In this document: positions 1 through 7,583 of the stretch, piece after piece
How positions within the stretch are numbered: position 1 is the stretch's first letter
How the letters are laid out: every line of letters starts with the position of its first letter
Assembly: GCA_017695055.1 (NCBI GenBank)
Contig: JADILY010000058.1
Location: forward strand, 1 to 10,812
Length of the DNA: 10,812 nt
Direction of reading: 5' to 3'
From: Merdivivens faecigallinarum
GTDB taxonomy: Bacteria; Bacteroidota; Bacteroidia; Bacteroidales; UBA932
Translations under genes and position numbers: made by a program
The notes under the pieces: generated by a model
Seen by the model: only the letters and a program-made list of their open reading frames with translations
Told to the model about the DNA's origin: nothing
Databases searched by the model: none

Positions 1-962
1 GGACGGATTGGATAAGGCCAGGAAAATCCCTTGTGCCGTCATCGGATACGGTTTTGCTGCAAACCATAGACCTGGCTGCCAAATACGGTTTCGAATATGT
101 TACGGCAGATGCCGCGGCCGGTAATCTCGACTGTGCGATAGCCCGTGCGGACAGTGCAGGGGTAGGCATTATCCTGCACTTGCACCGTAAGGCGGACTAC
201 GAGGGCCGCAACCCGGAAAGGATTTTCCGAAAATATGCTTCAATGGGCATAAAAGGGGTAAAACTCGATTTTAGAGGTGCTGCTGATTTTCTTTCTTCGC
301 AGAAGTTGGAGGCAATCTGTTCCGCCGCCGCGGATGCCGGACTTGTCCTGGATTTGCAGGGAGTGGTTTCACCAGGCCTGAACAGGAAATACCCTAATGT
401 GCTGAATTGCGGAAATCTTCCGGATGTTCCGGACGGGAATGCTTCTAAGAGCCATGCCGCCCGGAGGCAACTCGGAGGAGACAATCTTGCTGCAATGTGG
501 GCAGAAGCCGCAAGGCATTGGGATTGCGGTACCGAATCACGCCGGCTTGCCGAGTTCGTGATACTGGATTCCCCTCTGGCCGAGTTCCGTTGCGGCACGG
601 ACAGCGACAGGGATTCATTGTACATGGATTTCGTTTCGTCCATTCCGACCGCCTTCGACAGGACCCTGCCATTGGAAGTCGTTCCGGGGAAAATAGTTGT
701 TAATTCACGTAAAAAAGGAAAATTACGCTATGTGGCGGGAATGAATTCCGATGAGGCGGCCGAATACGTGTTGTACATGGACAAGATAATCGCCCCGGGT
801 GAAAATTATAAGGTCACGATGTTTTCGGATACCGAGGGGACAGGCGAGAAGGGCGGTTATGTCGTACGGGAATTCAAGGTCAATGCGTTTGATAAGATAA
901 AAATAAGGATGGCCCCGGGAGGCGGCTTCGTCATGAGGCTTGTTCCTGTCGGGAGACAATGA
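1..962 (+). CDS. GH97-like glycoside hydrolase family protein, C-terminal part, catalytically doubtful (5' end outside window)
   Basis: The reading frame is open from base 3, so the gene starts left of the window; the GTG at 33 is internal. Its first residues, TDWIRPGKSL, match the W-I-x-P-G-K motif opening the GH97 catalytic barrel. Later GH97-like landmarks are AAKYGFEYV (about 87-113), GIKGVKLDF (246-272), SPGLNRKYPNVL (369-404), LDSPL (564-578) and SIPTAFDRTLPL (639-674). A beta-sandwich-like C-terminal domain runs to the stop. GH97 enzymes are Ca-dependent alpha-glucosidases or alpha-galactosidases of the Bacteroidetes periplasm. Here several motifs are altered: the W-x-WW after the PGK is absent, the usual H-G-A reads LQGV, the glutamate after YPN is lost (NCGNL), the T-H-x-L and E-S-P stretch reads SRRLAEFVILDSPL, and the segment between them is shorter than usual. 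I infer a divergent member or pseudoenzyme. Family assignment is fairly sure; activity is doubtful. Confidence 0.72.
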   Translation, partial: TDWIRPGKSLVPSSDTVLLQTIDLAAKYGFEYVTADAAAGNLDCAIARADSAGVGIILHLHRKADYEGRNPERIFRKYASMGIKGVKLDFRGAADFLSSQKLEAICSAAADAGLVLDLQGVVSPGLNRKYPNVLNCGNLPDVPDGNASKSHAARRQLGGDNLAAMWAEAARHWDCGTESRRLAEFVILDSPLAEFRCGTDSDRDSLYMDFVSSIPTAFDRTLPLEVVPGKIVVNSRKKGKLRYVAGMNSDEAAEYVLYMDKIIAPGENYKVTMFSDTEGTGEKGGYVVREFKVNAFDKIKIRMAPGGGFVMRLVPVGRQ

Positions 963-988
963 ATTTATGCCGGAAAACTGTGAATTTT

Positions 989-1789
989 ATGAATATAGCT
1001 CTGATTGAATCCGATATTCTTTGGGGAGACCCGAAGGCGAACCTCGCGAGGAACGCTTCCGCTATTTCATGCCTGCTTGACAAAGGGGCGGTCGCCGAAA
1101 ACGATTTGGTACTTCTGCCCGAATGTTTTTCAACAGGTTATGCCATGACTCCGGAACTTGTCGAACCGGAAGAAGGCAGCGCTGCGCTGGAATGGCTGCT
1201 GAAGACCGCTGCGGACAACAAGATTGCGCTTTTCACTTCCTTGGCGGTTGAAAAGGATGGAAAATATTATAACCGCGGGTATTTCGTACTTCCTGAAGGA
1301 AGGGTGGCTGCGGTTTATGACAAGCGCCATCTTTTCATGGGGGATGAGGCCGGTTTCTATACTGCCGGGGACGGGATAAGCCTTGTGGATTATTGCGGCT
1401 GGAGGTTTTGCCTTAATATATGCTATGACCTGCGTTTCCCGGTATGGAGCAGGAACATAAAGGACAAGGATGGAAAATATTATGACGTCATCCTCAATGT
1501 ATCCAACTGGCCTACATCGCGTTTGGATGTTTCCGACCTCCTGACGAAGGCAAGGGCGCTCGAAAACCAGTCCTACCTGTTTTTTTGCAACAGGGTCGGG
1601 GCGGACCCGCTTACCGTGTACAGCGGAGGCTCGGCGGCCGTAGACGCCAAGGGAAGGTCCATAGGCAAGAGGATTGACTTGGACGGTACCGGCTGCATAG
1701 TGGCAGGGCTGGACCGCCTGTGGCTCGACAGCTTCAGGGAATATTTTCCCGTTCTTGAAGACGGCGACGGATTCGTTTTGGAAAAATAA
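989..1789 (+). CDS. Nitrilase-superfamily amidohydrolase (omega-amidase/YafV-like)
   Basis: This is a 266-residue cytoplasmic carbon-nitrogen hydrolase. The Glu-Lys-Cys triad is visible: E45 in LLPECFSTGY, K112 in YDKRHLF and C145 in NICYDLRFP. The length and the LPExF, YDKxHLF and CYDLRFP motifs fit the omega-amidase branch (YafV/Nit2-like), which deamidates alpha-keto acid amides such as 2-oxoglutaramate and serves in glutamine transaminase or methionine salvage routes. I chose the ATG at 989 because MNIALIESDILWGD is the usual family N-terminus. An in-frame ATG at 959 would add ten residues and overlap the preceding stop by four bases (ATGA), so translational coupling is possible with either start. 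The exact substrate is an inference from the family; the fold and triad are directly seen. An 18-base in-frame direct repeat encoding KDGKYY occurs at 1253-1270 and 1466-1483. Confidence 0.9.
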   Translation: MNIALIESDILWGDPKANLARNASAISCLLDKGAVAENDLVLLPECFSTGYAMTPELVEPEEGSAALEWLLKTAADNKIALFTSLAVEKDGKYYNRGYFVLPEGRVAAVYDKRHLFMGDEAGFYTAGDGISLVDYCGWRFCLNICYDLRFPVWSRNIKDKDGKYYDVILNVSNWPTSRLDVSDLLTKARALENQSYLFFCNRVGADPLTVYSGGSAAVDAKGRSIGKRIDLDGTGCIVAGLDRLWLDSFREYFPVLEDGDGFVLEK

Positions 1790-1821
1790 AGGATTTTACA
1801 CTGATTGTAGATAATGACGGT

Positions 1822-3579
1822 ATGAAAAATTCGTTTTGGTTATTGTCACTGTCCGTATTGCTTGCCGTGTCCTCATGCGGCAGGCTTGAAGACGGTACAT
1901 ACAGGGTGGACATATTTTCGACAAATGACGTCCACGGCAAATATTATGATCTGGCAAAGGTATCTTCCTACATCGGCTCCGAAAGGGAAGCTCTCGGGGA
2001 GGACAACGTGCTGCTGATAGATGTCGGGGACATCCTGCAAGGCGACAATGCGGCCTATTATTATAACTATGTCGATACGGTATCCGAACATATCTATGCC
2101 AAAGCCGCACGGTACATGAAATACGATGCCGCAGTAGTCGGCAATCACGATATCGAAACCGGCCACGCGGTATATGACAGGATGGTGGACGAATTTCCGA
2201 TGCCTTTCTTGGCGGCCAACGCTTTGGACACAAGGACAGGGAAGGCCTATTTTCAGGAGTATGCCATTTTCGAGCGCGGAGGCCTGAGGATTGCCGTCAT
2301 AGGCTTTACCAATCCGAATATCAAACAATGGCTGGCCCCTTCGTTGTGGAGCGGACTCCGTTTCGAACCTATCCTCCCTTACGCCCAGAAAATCGTGGAC
2401 AGGGTAATCGGCAGGGAACATCCGGACATAGTCATAGCCGCGATGCATACCGGTACCGGGGACGGCAATCCAGCGAATGGGGAAAATCAGGCTTTGGCCT
2501 GTCTGAATACGTTGGAGGGTGTGGACTTCGTCTTCTGTGCCCATGATCACAGTTCCAGAATCGAGGAAGGCTACAGGAAAACGGAAGGCCGCGACTCGCT
2601 CGTTTCCATTCTGGTGAATGCTGGAAGCCATTGCCGGGAAGTCGGGCATGCCGTGGCCGAAGTCACTGTCAAGGACGGGAAGATAGTTTCAAAAAAACTT
2701 TCGGCGGAACTCGTGCCAATGTCCGGCGTAACGCCGGATGAAAGCTATATCGAATATCTCCGTCCGGAATTCGAGGCCGTGGAGGCCTTTACCGTCCGCG
2801 AAGTCGGCACACTCGAAGAAGAACTCAATACGAGGGAGGCTTTCAAGGGAAGGGCACTCTATACGGATTTGCTCCATCTGCTGCAACTTTCGTCCACAGG
2901 GGCGGACATATCCTTTGCGGCGCCGCTTACCTACGACGGCCATATCCCTGCCGGTGTTCTGAGGTATAAGGACCTGTTTACAATATATCCTTTCGAAAAC
3001 CAGTTGTTCGTCGTAAGCATGACCGGACGGGAAATAAAGGATGCGCTGGAGTTTTCCTATGACAAATGGGTAAACACCGTTACGGATTCACAGGCAGAGG
3101 CTTTGGTGTCTGGCGCAGACCTCCCGGGAATCCATCTGCTCGCGATTTCCGAAAGGCCTGACAAGAGGACCGGGGCCGAAAGGTTTTCCTTTACCGGCAG
3201 GACGTACAATTTCGATTCGGCGGCCGGAATTGATTATACCGTCGATGTGACAGAGCCATACGGGAACAGGATAAATATCATTTCCATGTCGGACGGAAGC
3301 CGTTTCGATATGGATTCGGTTTATAATGTCGCAATGACATCGTACAGGGCGAGCGGCGGCGGAGGAATCCTCGCTGCGGCCGGAGTGGATACGGACAATA
3401 TCGACGACAGGGTGACAGGACGTTATCCCGAGATACGGAATATACTGTATGACTATCTTGTGGAGAACGGCTGCATATCCGCTTCGTTGTCCCGTGACCC
3501 GAGGCTGGGTGACTGGCATTTCGTCCCCGAAGGTATAGAAAAGGCGGTGAATCGGGATTTCGACCTCGTTTTTGAATAG
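1822..3579 (+). CDS. Lipoprotein metallophosphatase of the UshA/5'-nucleotidase family
   Basis: This 585-residue protein begins with a lipoprotein signal: the hydrophobic run LLSLSVLLAVSSC places the lipidated cysteine at residue 19, so it is probably anchored in the outer membrane or periplasm. The N-terminal calcineurin-like metallophosphoesterase domain (about 28-255) shows dinuclear metal ligands in STNDVHG (D36, H38), DVGD (D70), VGNHD (N108, H109), AAMHTG (H209) and CAHDHS (H241, H243). The C-terminal 5'-nucleotidase domain (about 330-530) contains IPAGVLRYKDLFTIYPFEN and MTGREIKDALE. Family members hydrolyse 5'-nucleotides, cyclic nucleotides or nucleotide sugars outside the cytoplasm for purine and phosphate salvage. 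The nucleoside pocket is only partly conserved: F391 and N393 are present, but the usual G-G-D-G motif reads SGGGGIL (511-517), so the aspartate is absent. Substrate specificity is therefore open. The gene lies 32 bases after the amidase and is probably co-transcribed. Confidence 0.9.
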   Translation: MKNSFWLLSLSVLLAVSSCGRLEDGTYRVDIFSTNDVHGKYYDLAKVSSYIGSEREALGEDNVLLIDVGDILQGDNAAYYYNYVDTVSEHIYAKAARYMKYDAAVVGNHDIETGHAVYDRMVDEFPMPFLAANALDTRTGKAYFQEYAIFERGGLRIAVIGFTNPNIKQWLAPSLWSGLRFEPILPYAQKIVDRVIGREHPDIVIAAMHTGTGDGNPANGENQALACLNTLEGVDFVFCAHDHSSRIEEGYRKTEGRDSLVSILVNAGSHCREVGHAVAEVTVKDGKIVSKKLSAELVPMSGVTPDESYIEYLRPEFEAVEAFTVREVGTLEEELNTREAFKGRALYTDLLHLLQLSSTGADISFAAPLTYDGHIPAGVLRYKDLFTIYPFENQLFVVSMTGREIKDALEFSYDKWVNTVTDSQAEALVSGADLPGIHLLAISERPDKRTGAERFSFTGRTYNFDSAAGIDYTVDVTEPYGNRINIISMSDGSRFDMDSVYNVAMTSYRASGGGGILAAAGVDTDNIDDRVTGRYPEIRNILYDYLVENGCISASLSRDPRLGDWHFVPEGIEKAVNRDFDLVFE

Positions 3580-3657
3580 ATTTTTTTTACTGTTTGCTGC
3601 AACATATCCGCAATATGGTGCATCTTAGATACGTTGTAGGAAATAATAGATAGTAAG

Positions 3658-4272
3658 GTGAGGAGATTATTGTTGATTATGCTGTGTCTGTGCCTGTCGC
3701 TCCGGTCATTCGCCGATAATGGAGACGACCGGCACGAAGTCGCATTTTCATACGGCGGCATAGCTCCGGCGGCATTTGCCTATTCGAATTATTTCAATCT
3801 CGATTTCGGCCATGCTTCCATCGGGCATTACCTCGGTGAAACCGATTTTGTACACAGTATGAAGAATATAGGTGTCTTTTCACTGGCGTATTACTACCAT
3901 CCTTTGGACTGGCTGGCCGTAGGCGCGAGGACGTCGGTAACTTCGGATTACGGAAAGATAATGAATGCCAATACGTATGAATTGAGCCGGTATATGAGCA
4001 TATTCCGGGCCTATGACATAAGTATCGGAGTGAAGTTCGTATATTTCAGACGTCCGTGGGTGCGCCTCTATTCGGAAGTCTTTGCCGGCGGCGGGGCCCT
4101 TGTCGATGACAGCAAACGGTACATGGATGCAGGGAAGACCGTCCACGGCCGTTTCGTATTCCAGTCCGTCCCGATAGGCGTTTCAGTAGGGAAGAAACTC
4201 AGTTGTTTTTTGCAGCTCGAACTCGGCACATCTATCATAGGTGCGAGCGGGGGCATAAGTTACAGGTTTTGA
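3658..4272 (+). CDS. Small outer-membrane beta-barrel protein, copy A of a duplicated barrel/lipoprotein pair
   Basis: This 204-residue protein has a Sec signal peptide (hydrophobic LLLIMLCLCLSL, cleavage likely near SFA-DN). The rest alternates in amphipathic beta-strands and ends in SYRF, a terminal phenylalanine typical of BAM-inserted barrels. The start must be GTG at 3658, since the frame has a stop at 3637 and no ATG between; the next in-frame ATG would cut the signal peptide. It is clearly homologous to the gene at 5134: both share FSYGG, LSLxYxY, DWLxVG, WVRLYS, PxGxSxGKK and FLxLxxGT in the same order. I do not recognise a named family; an eight-strand OmpX/PorT-like barrel is the nearest structural guess from size. 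The stop is two bases before the next start, so it is translated together with the lipoprotein gene that follows. Confidence 0.82.
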   Translation: MRRLLLIMLCLCLSLRSFADNGDDRHEVAFSYGGIAPAAFAYSNYFNLDFGHASIGHYLGETDFVHSMKNIGVFSLAYYYHPLDWLAVGARTSVTSDYGKIMNANTYELSRYMSIFRAYDISIGVKFVYFRRPWVRLYSEVFAGGGALVDDSKRYMDAGKTVHGRFVFQSVPIGVSVGKKLSCFLQLELGTSIIGASGGISYRF

Positions 4273-4274
4273 AA

Positions 4275-5144
4275 ATGAGAAGGATATCCGCCATATTGTC
4301 TGTGTTTGCGGCCGTGTTTACTGCCATGTCTGCCGTTTCATGCTCGAAATTGGAGTTTTCCGAGCCGTTGGACATAAAGGTGATGAACATATACGGCGAA
4401 TGCAAGGGCGGGGTTTTCTATCATTCGCTCGAAGCACTTTCACGTGCGGTGAAATGGCAGAAAATCAACGCCATAGAAGACGATGCCCTGAAAGCCTATT
4501 TCATGAATCTCGTTTTTCTTGAATACGATACGGACACATTGGATGCCGATGTCCTGCGTATCGGCAATCTCCTGTATTCAACGGGTGGCAGTGATATTCT
4601 GGAACAGGGTTCGGTATGGACGGTGAAGACAGTTTTCGATTATGGTTATGACTACAGGATTGAATGCCTCGGCAATGATGAATGGCGTGTCACAATGAGC
4701 TCGCAAAACCTTAATTCCGTTTTTGCCGCCCCTTCAGTCGTATCCGGAGATTTCGTGATTGCGGCATCGGACTCGCCTTCGTATGACGGGATGGAGTTTG
4801 TTTTTACGGCCGGAAGCGGGAAAATAGAGGATGAGGCCGCCGACAGTGAAGGAAAGAGAGGGGGGTTGTCCGTGTACATAGAGGAGCCGGTGTCTGCCGT
4901 AATCGATGAAAACGGTTATGATTATTATGAAAACTGCGTAAGGGAAATCGGTAGCGAGAACAGTAATTACGCACCCCGTCTTCCGGTAACCGTTTTCGGC
5001 GGGGCTATGACCATTACCGGCGATGTGGAAGGTGATGAGGGTTTCACAGACGTGCTCTATTACGTGGATCTCAGCCTCGCAAGCATGAATGAAAATATAG
5101 TAAGGATTTATTTTAACGGAGTTTGGAAAAGTTATGTGTGGTAA
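4275..5144 (+). CDS. Uncharacterised lipoprotein, copy A of the duplicated pair
   Basis: This is a 289-residue predicted lipoprotein: a charged MRR start, a hydrophobic stretch, then the lipobox SAVSC with the acylated cysteine at 23. The open frame extends 24 codons upstream into the barrel gene, but only the ATG at 4275 gives a clean signal peptide. I do not recognise the family. The mature part is acidic and rich in aromatic and beta-prone stretches, suggesting a beta-rich exported domain. Two stretches match the lipoprotein at 5744: FYHSLEALSRAVKW (48-61) and YSTGGSDILEQGSVWTV (101-117), with weaker similarity at DEWRVTMSS and IEEPVSAV. Its 3' end overlaps the next barrel gene by 11 bases, so all four genes at 3658-6574 probably share one message. 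A role as the surface or periplasmic partner of the adjacent barrel is inferred only from pairing. Confidence 0.82.
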   Translation: MRRISAILSVFAAVFTAMSAVSCSKLEFSEPLDIKVMNIYGECKGGVFYHSLEALSRAVKWQKINAIEDDALKAYFMNLVFLEYDTDTLDADVLRIGNLLYSTGGSDILEQGSVWTVKTVFDYGYDYRIECLGNDEWRVTMSSQNLNSVFAAPSVVSGDFVIAASDSPSYDGMEFVFTAGSGKIEDEAADSEGKRGGLSVYIEEPVSAVIDENGYDYYENCVREIGSENSNYAPRLPVTVFGGAMTITGDVEGDEGFTDVLYYVDLSLASMNENIVRIYFNGVWKSYVW

Positions 5145-5739
5145 GTTTGTCAGAACGGCGGCCGTAATCTCGTTGCTGCTGTTTTCGTTTAATGCTGCGT
5201 ATGCCCAGACAAGGACAGGGGACAGCGAGATACGTTTTTCATACGGAGGTGCGGTCTATACCCCTCACGTTCTCTCGTACTCGGACAGTCATGACAATTC
5301 GATATATTCTTTCCTCGTCTCCAATCTCAGCGATCCGAAGAATGTGAGAAGCAGCGGAATCCTGTCACTGTCCTACAATTATTTTCTTGAGGACTGGCTT
5401 TCGGTCGGCGGAACTGTCGGGACGGCGTTTCTGTATACGGATTTCGTGGACAATTATTCACATACCGAATTTTCTTCTTCCATGACACACGGCTATGTAT
5501 CGCTCATGGCCGGAGTGCGCTTCCATTTCCTGAACAAGAAATGGGTGAGGCTTTATTCGGACGTAAATATCGGAGTCAATATGTTGTACGGCAAAAACGT
5601 GTCTGCGGTATACTCGGAACTGGCTTTCCAGACCTCGCCTTTCGGAATATCCATAGGTAAGAAAGTCAGCGGGTTCCTCGAACTGAGTATCGGAACAATG
5701 TATTATGGAGGAAATATCGGATTAAGTGTCAGGTTTTAG
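5134..5739 (+). CDS. Small outer-membrane beta-barrel protein, copy B of the duplicated pair
   Basis: This 201-residue protein has a textbook signal peptide (hydrophobic VISLLLFSF, cleavage after AYA before QT), followed by alternating beta-strand sequence and a C-terminal SVRF that suits insertion by the BAM complex. It is a paralogue of the barrel at 3658: FSYGG at 35-39, SLSYNY at 78-83, DWLSVGG at 87-93, WVRLYSDV at 137-144, SPFGISIGKKVSGFLEL at 168-184. The loops differ far more than the strands, as expected for a barrel with variable surface-exposed loops. The ATG at 5134 overlaps the preceding lipoprotein gene by 11 bases in another frame, pointing to coupled translation. Function is unknown; it could be a structural or adhesion barrel or the membrane partner of the following lipoprotein. 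Eight strands is a guess from length. Confidence 0.85.
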   Translation: MCGKFVRTAAVISLLLFSFNAAYAQTRTGDSEIRFSYGGAVYTPHVLSYSDSHDNSIYSFLVSNLSDPKNVRSSGILSLSYNYFLEDWLSVGGTVGTAFLYTDFVDNYSHTEFSSSMTHGYVSLMAGVRFHFLNKKWVRLYSDVNIGVNMLYGKNVSAVYSELAFQTSPFGISIGKKVSGFLELSIGTMYYGGNIGLSVRF

Positions 5740-5743
5740 GATT

Positions 5744-6574
5744 ATGGGTAAGAAAATTTTTATGATACTGGCGGCCGCGGTTTTGCTGCCTTCATGCTCG
5801 TATGAACCGTATTGCCCCGACCATTTCATGGAAAGGCATTTTTACGGGGAGGCGCGCGATGTGTTTTTCTATAACGGAGTTGAGGCCTTGTCGAGGGCTA
5901 TCAGGTGGAGCATAGTGGATACGGTTTCCGTGCCCGGCGACAAGGAAGCCGCGCATGCCTATCTCCTGGACGGGATGAGGGTTTTCGAAAAGGGGGATAC
6001 GCTTGAAATCGGGGCCCTGAACTATGTAAGGGGAGGAAAATCCCTCTTCGAGACCGGGGCCGTATGGACGGTGACCAATGATTATATCGATGATTTCGAA
6101 TATGTTATGGAATATTCCGGAGAAATGGCGTGGACCGTTTCTTTCAAGGCATTGATGAAATTGCGGGAATATGATAACGAGATAGAAGCCGAAGGAGAAT
6201 ATCTGCTGAGGTATGTGTCCGGGCAGGGGGGCATGATGTCCCAGGATTTCACTGTTGAATATGCCGAGGGCTCGTATCGTGACCACAGGGAGCTGGAAGA
6301 CGGCATAGGCGTTATCGATATCAGGATAAAGAGTCCTGTGAATCTGACATACAAGGTGTTCGACGACCCGTATACCCCGGCTCCGTTTTATGTGGAATAC
6401 TATGAGCTGATGTCCGGGATACATCTTTACGGAGGTGAGTTCTTTATGTATATCAATACTTTGCCTGACAACGAGTTCGATAACGGGACATATATTTTCG
6501 ATTTGAACTCTTCTACGAAGGACAAGGCCGAAGTATATGCTTCCTACAAGGGCATAGGTAATTATATTGACTAA
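5744..6574 (+). CDS. Uncharacterised lipoprotein, copy B of the duplicated pair
   Basis: This is a 276-residue predicted lipoprotein with an MGKK start, hydrophobic core and lipobox LLPSC (cysteine 18). I chose the ATG at 5744, four bases after the barrel stop, because the six extra codons to 5726 lie inside the barrel gene and add nothing to the signal. It is homologous to the lipoprotein at 4275: FYNGVEALSRAIRW (42-55) against FYHSLEALSRAVKW, and YVRGGKSLFETGAVWTV (94-110) against YSTGGSDILEQGSVWTV, at nearly the same distance from the lipidated cysteine. The C-terminal half is much less conserved. The family is not recognised and no catalytic motif was seen. Being last of the four packed genes, it is probably made together with barrel B; a partner, ligand-binding or plug role is inference from position only. 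Confidence 0.82.
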   Translation: MGKKIFMILAAAVLLPSCSYEPYCPDHFMERHFYGEARDVFFYNGVEALSRAIRWSIVDTVSVPGDKEAAHAYLLDGMRVFEKGDTLEIGALNYVRGGKSLFETGAVWTVTNDYIDDFEYVMEYSGEMAWTVSFKALMKLREYDNEIEAEGEYLLRYVSGQGGMMSQDFTVEYAEGSYRDHRELEDGIGVIDIRIKSPVNLTYKVFDDPYTPAPFYVEYYELMSGIHLYGGEFFMYINTLPDNEFDNGTYIFDLNSSTKDKAEVYASYKGIGNYID

Positions 6575-6606
6575 TCGTATCGACTGATAAAGGGAAGGAT
6601 GATTAT

Positions 6607-7518
6607 ATGAAAGGTTCAGCCAATATGTCAATGTTCAAAGGTGTGGCCAACGGCCTTGCTTCTTCGATAAGTTTCGGACTTATACCGCTTTTCACTTTGC
6701 CGGTACTTGCCGGAGGGATGTCGATGGATTCCTTGATTTGCTATCGTTTTTCGCTGGCGGCGCTCTTCATAGCTATTCTGATGATTATAAGGAAAGAGTC
6801 GTTCAAGGTCTCCAAATCGGACATCCCGTTGCTGGTTCTTGTCGCGATATTCTATGATATTTCGTCCATGTTCCTGTTATGGGCATACGACTTTCTCGGA
6901 AGCGGCCTTGCAACGATACTGCATTTTACCTATCCGATTCTTACGACCATCATAATGATGGCGTTTTTCAAGGAAAAAGCATCCTTTCCGAAAATCCTCG
7001 CCATACTCATGGCCGTCGCCGGAGTTGTCCTTCTGTCCATCCAGAAGGGCGGGGGAGACATCAGCATTGCCGGTGTGGCGGTGGCCGTTTTTTCCGGTTT
7101 GGGATACGCTTCCTATATGGTGTCGATAAATGTTTCGGCTAAGCTACAGAAGCTCAAGGGCCTGAAACTTACATTCTATGTGTTTCTGATAGGGGACCTG
7201 TTCCTTATAATCAATTCCTATGCGTTCGGTACGGGCATAGAGCCTGTAAACAGCGGTTACGATATACTGAATCTCTTGCTGCTGGCTTTCGTATGTACCA
7301 TACTTTCCAATCAGACATTGATAGTCTCCATAAAGAACATCGGTTCCGTGAGGGCTTCGGTGCTCGGTGCGATGGAGCCGGTTACGGCCGTGATAGTGGG
7401 TCTGCTCGTTTTCAATGAATCGTTGACATGGAAATCCGCTATCGGCATGCTTGTCATTCTTGCAGCCGTTGTGATTATCATCATGGGTGGCAGGAGGAAA
7501 GAAAAAATCGGTGTGTAA
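6607..7518 (+). CDS. EamA-family (drug/metabolite transporter superfamily) inner-membrane permease
   Basis: This 303-residue protein consists almost wholly of hydrophobic helices, about ten, arranged as two EamA repeats. The first repeat ends with the typical LHFTYPILTTIIMMAFFKEK (106-124) and ILMAVAGVVLL segments; the second with RASVLGAMEPVTAVIVG (249-265), FNESLTWKSAIGMLVILAA (269-287). Members of this superfamily export or exchange small metabolites such as amino acids, sugars or nucleotide precursors. The substrate cannot be told from sequence. The ATG at 6607 is used; in-frame ATGs at 6625 and 6631 are alternatives because the first six residues are not membrane-embedded. It starts 32 bases after the duplicated lipoprotein gene and is followed 10 bases later by a terminator hairpin, so it is the last gene of the plus-strand run. 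Confidence 0.93.
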   Translation: MKGSANMSMFKGVANGLASSISFGLIPLFTLPVLAGGMSMDSLICYRFSLAALFIAILMIIRKESFKVSKSDIPLLVLVAIFYDISSMFLLWAYDFLGSGLATILHFTYPILTTIIMMAFFKEKASFPKILAILMAVAGVVLLSIQKGGGDISIAGVAVAVFSGLGYASYMVSINVSAKLQKLKGLKLTFYVFLIGDLFLIINSYAFGTGIEPVNSGYDILNLLLLAFVCTILSNQTLIVSIKNIGSVRASVLGAMEPVTAVIVGLLVFNESLTWKSAIGMLVILAAVVIIIMGGRRKEKIGV

Positions 7519-7528
7519 GAATTGCAAA

Positions 7529-7556
7529 GGGGCTGCGCCAAAATTGACACAGCCCC
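7529..7556. terminator. Hairpin terminator between convergent EamA gene and rny
   Basis: GGGGCTG (7529-7535) and CAGCCCC (7550-7556) form a seven-base GC-rich stem around a 14-base loop, within the 65-base gap between the two convergent stop codons. On the plus strand it is followed by an A/T-rich stretch; on the minus strand it is followed by TTT. It probably stops transcription from both sides, although the U tracts are short. Confidence 0.65.
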
Positions 7557-7583
7557 GTAAATATTTTAATCAGGAAAAGGCGA

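Noticed and set aside
1253..1483. 18-base direct repeat inside the amidase gene (1253-1270 and 1466-1483)
   Set aside because: Both copies are in frame and encode KDGKYY in different strands of the fold; a related GKYYD codon run also appears near 1939 in the next gene. Chance reuse of the same codons is the simplest reading.
3581..3588. Eight-T run after the 5'-nucleotidase gene as a terminator
   Set aside because: No stable stem precedes it, so there is no support for an intrinsic terminator.
5792..6631. 279-codon minus-strand open frame opposite lipoprotein B
   Set aside because: The plus-strand gene has a lipoprotein signal, operon packing and a paralogue; the minus frame has none of these.
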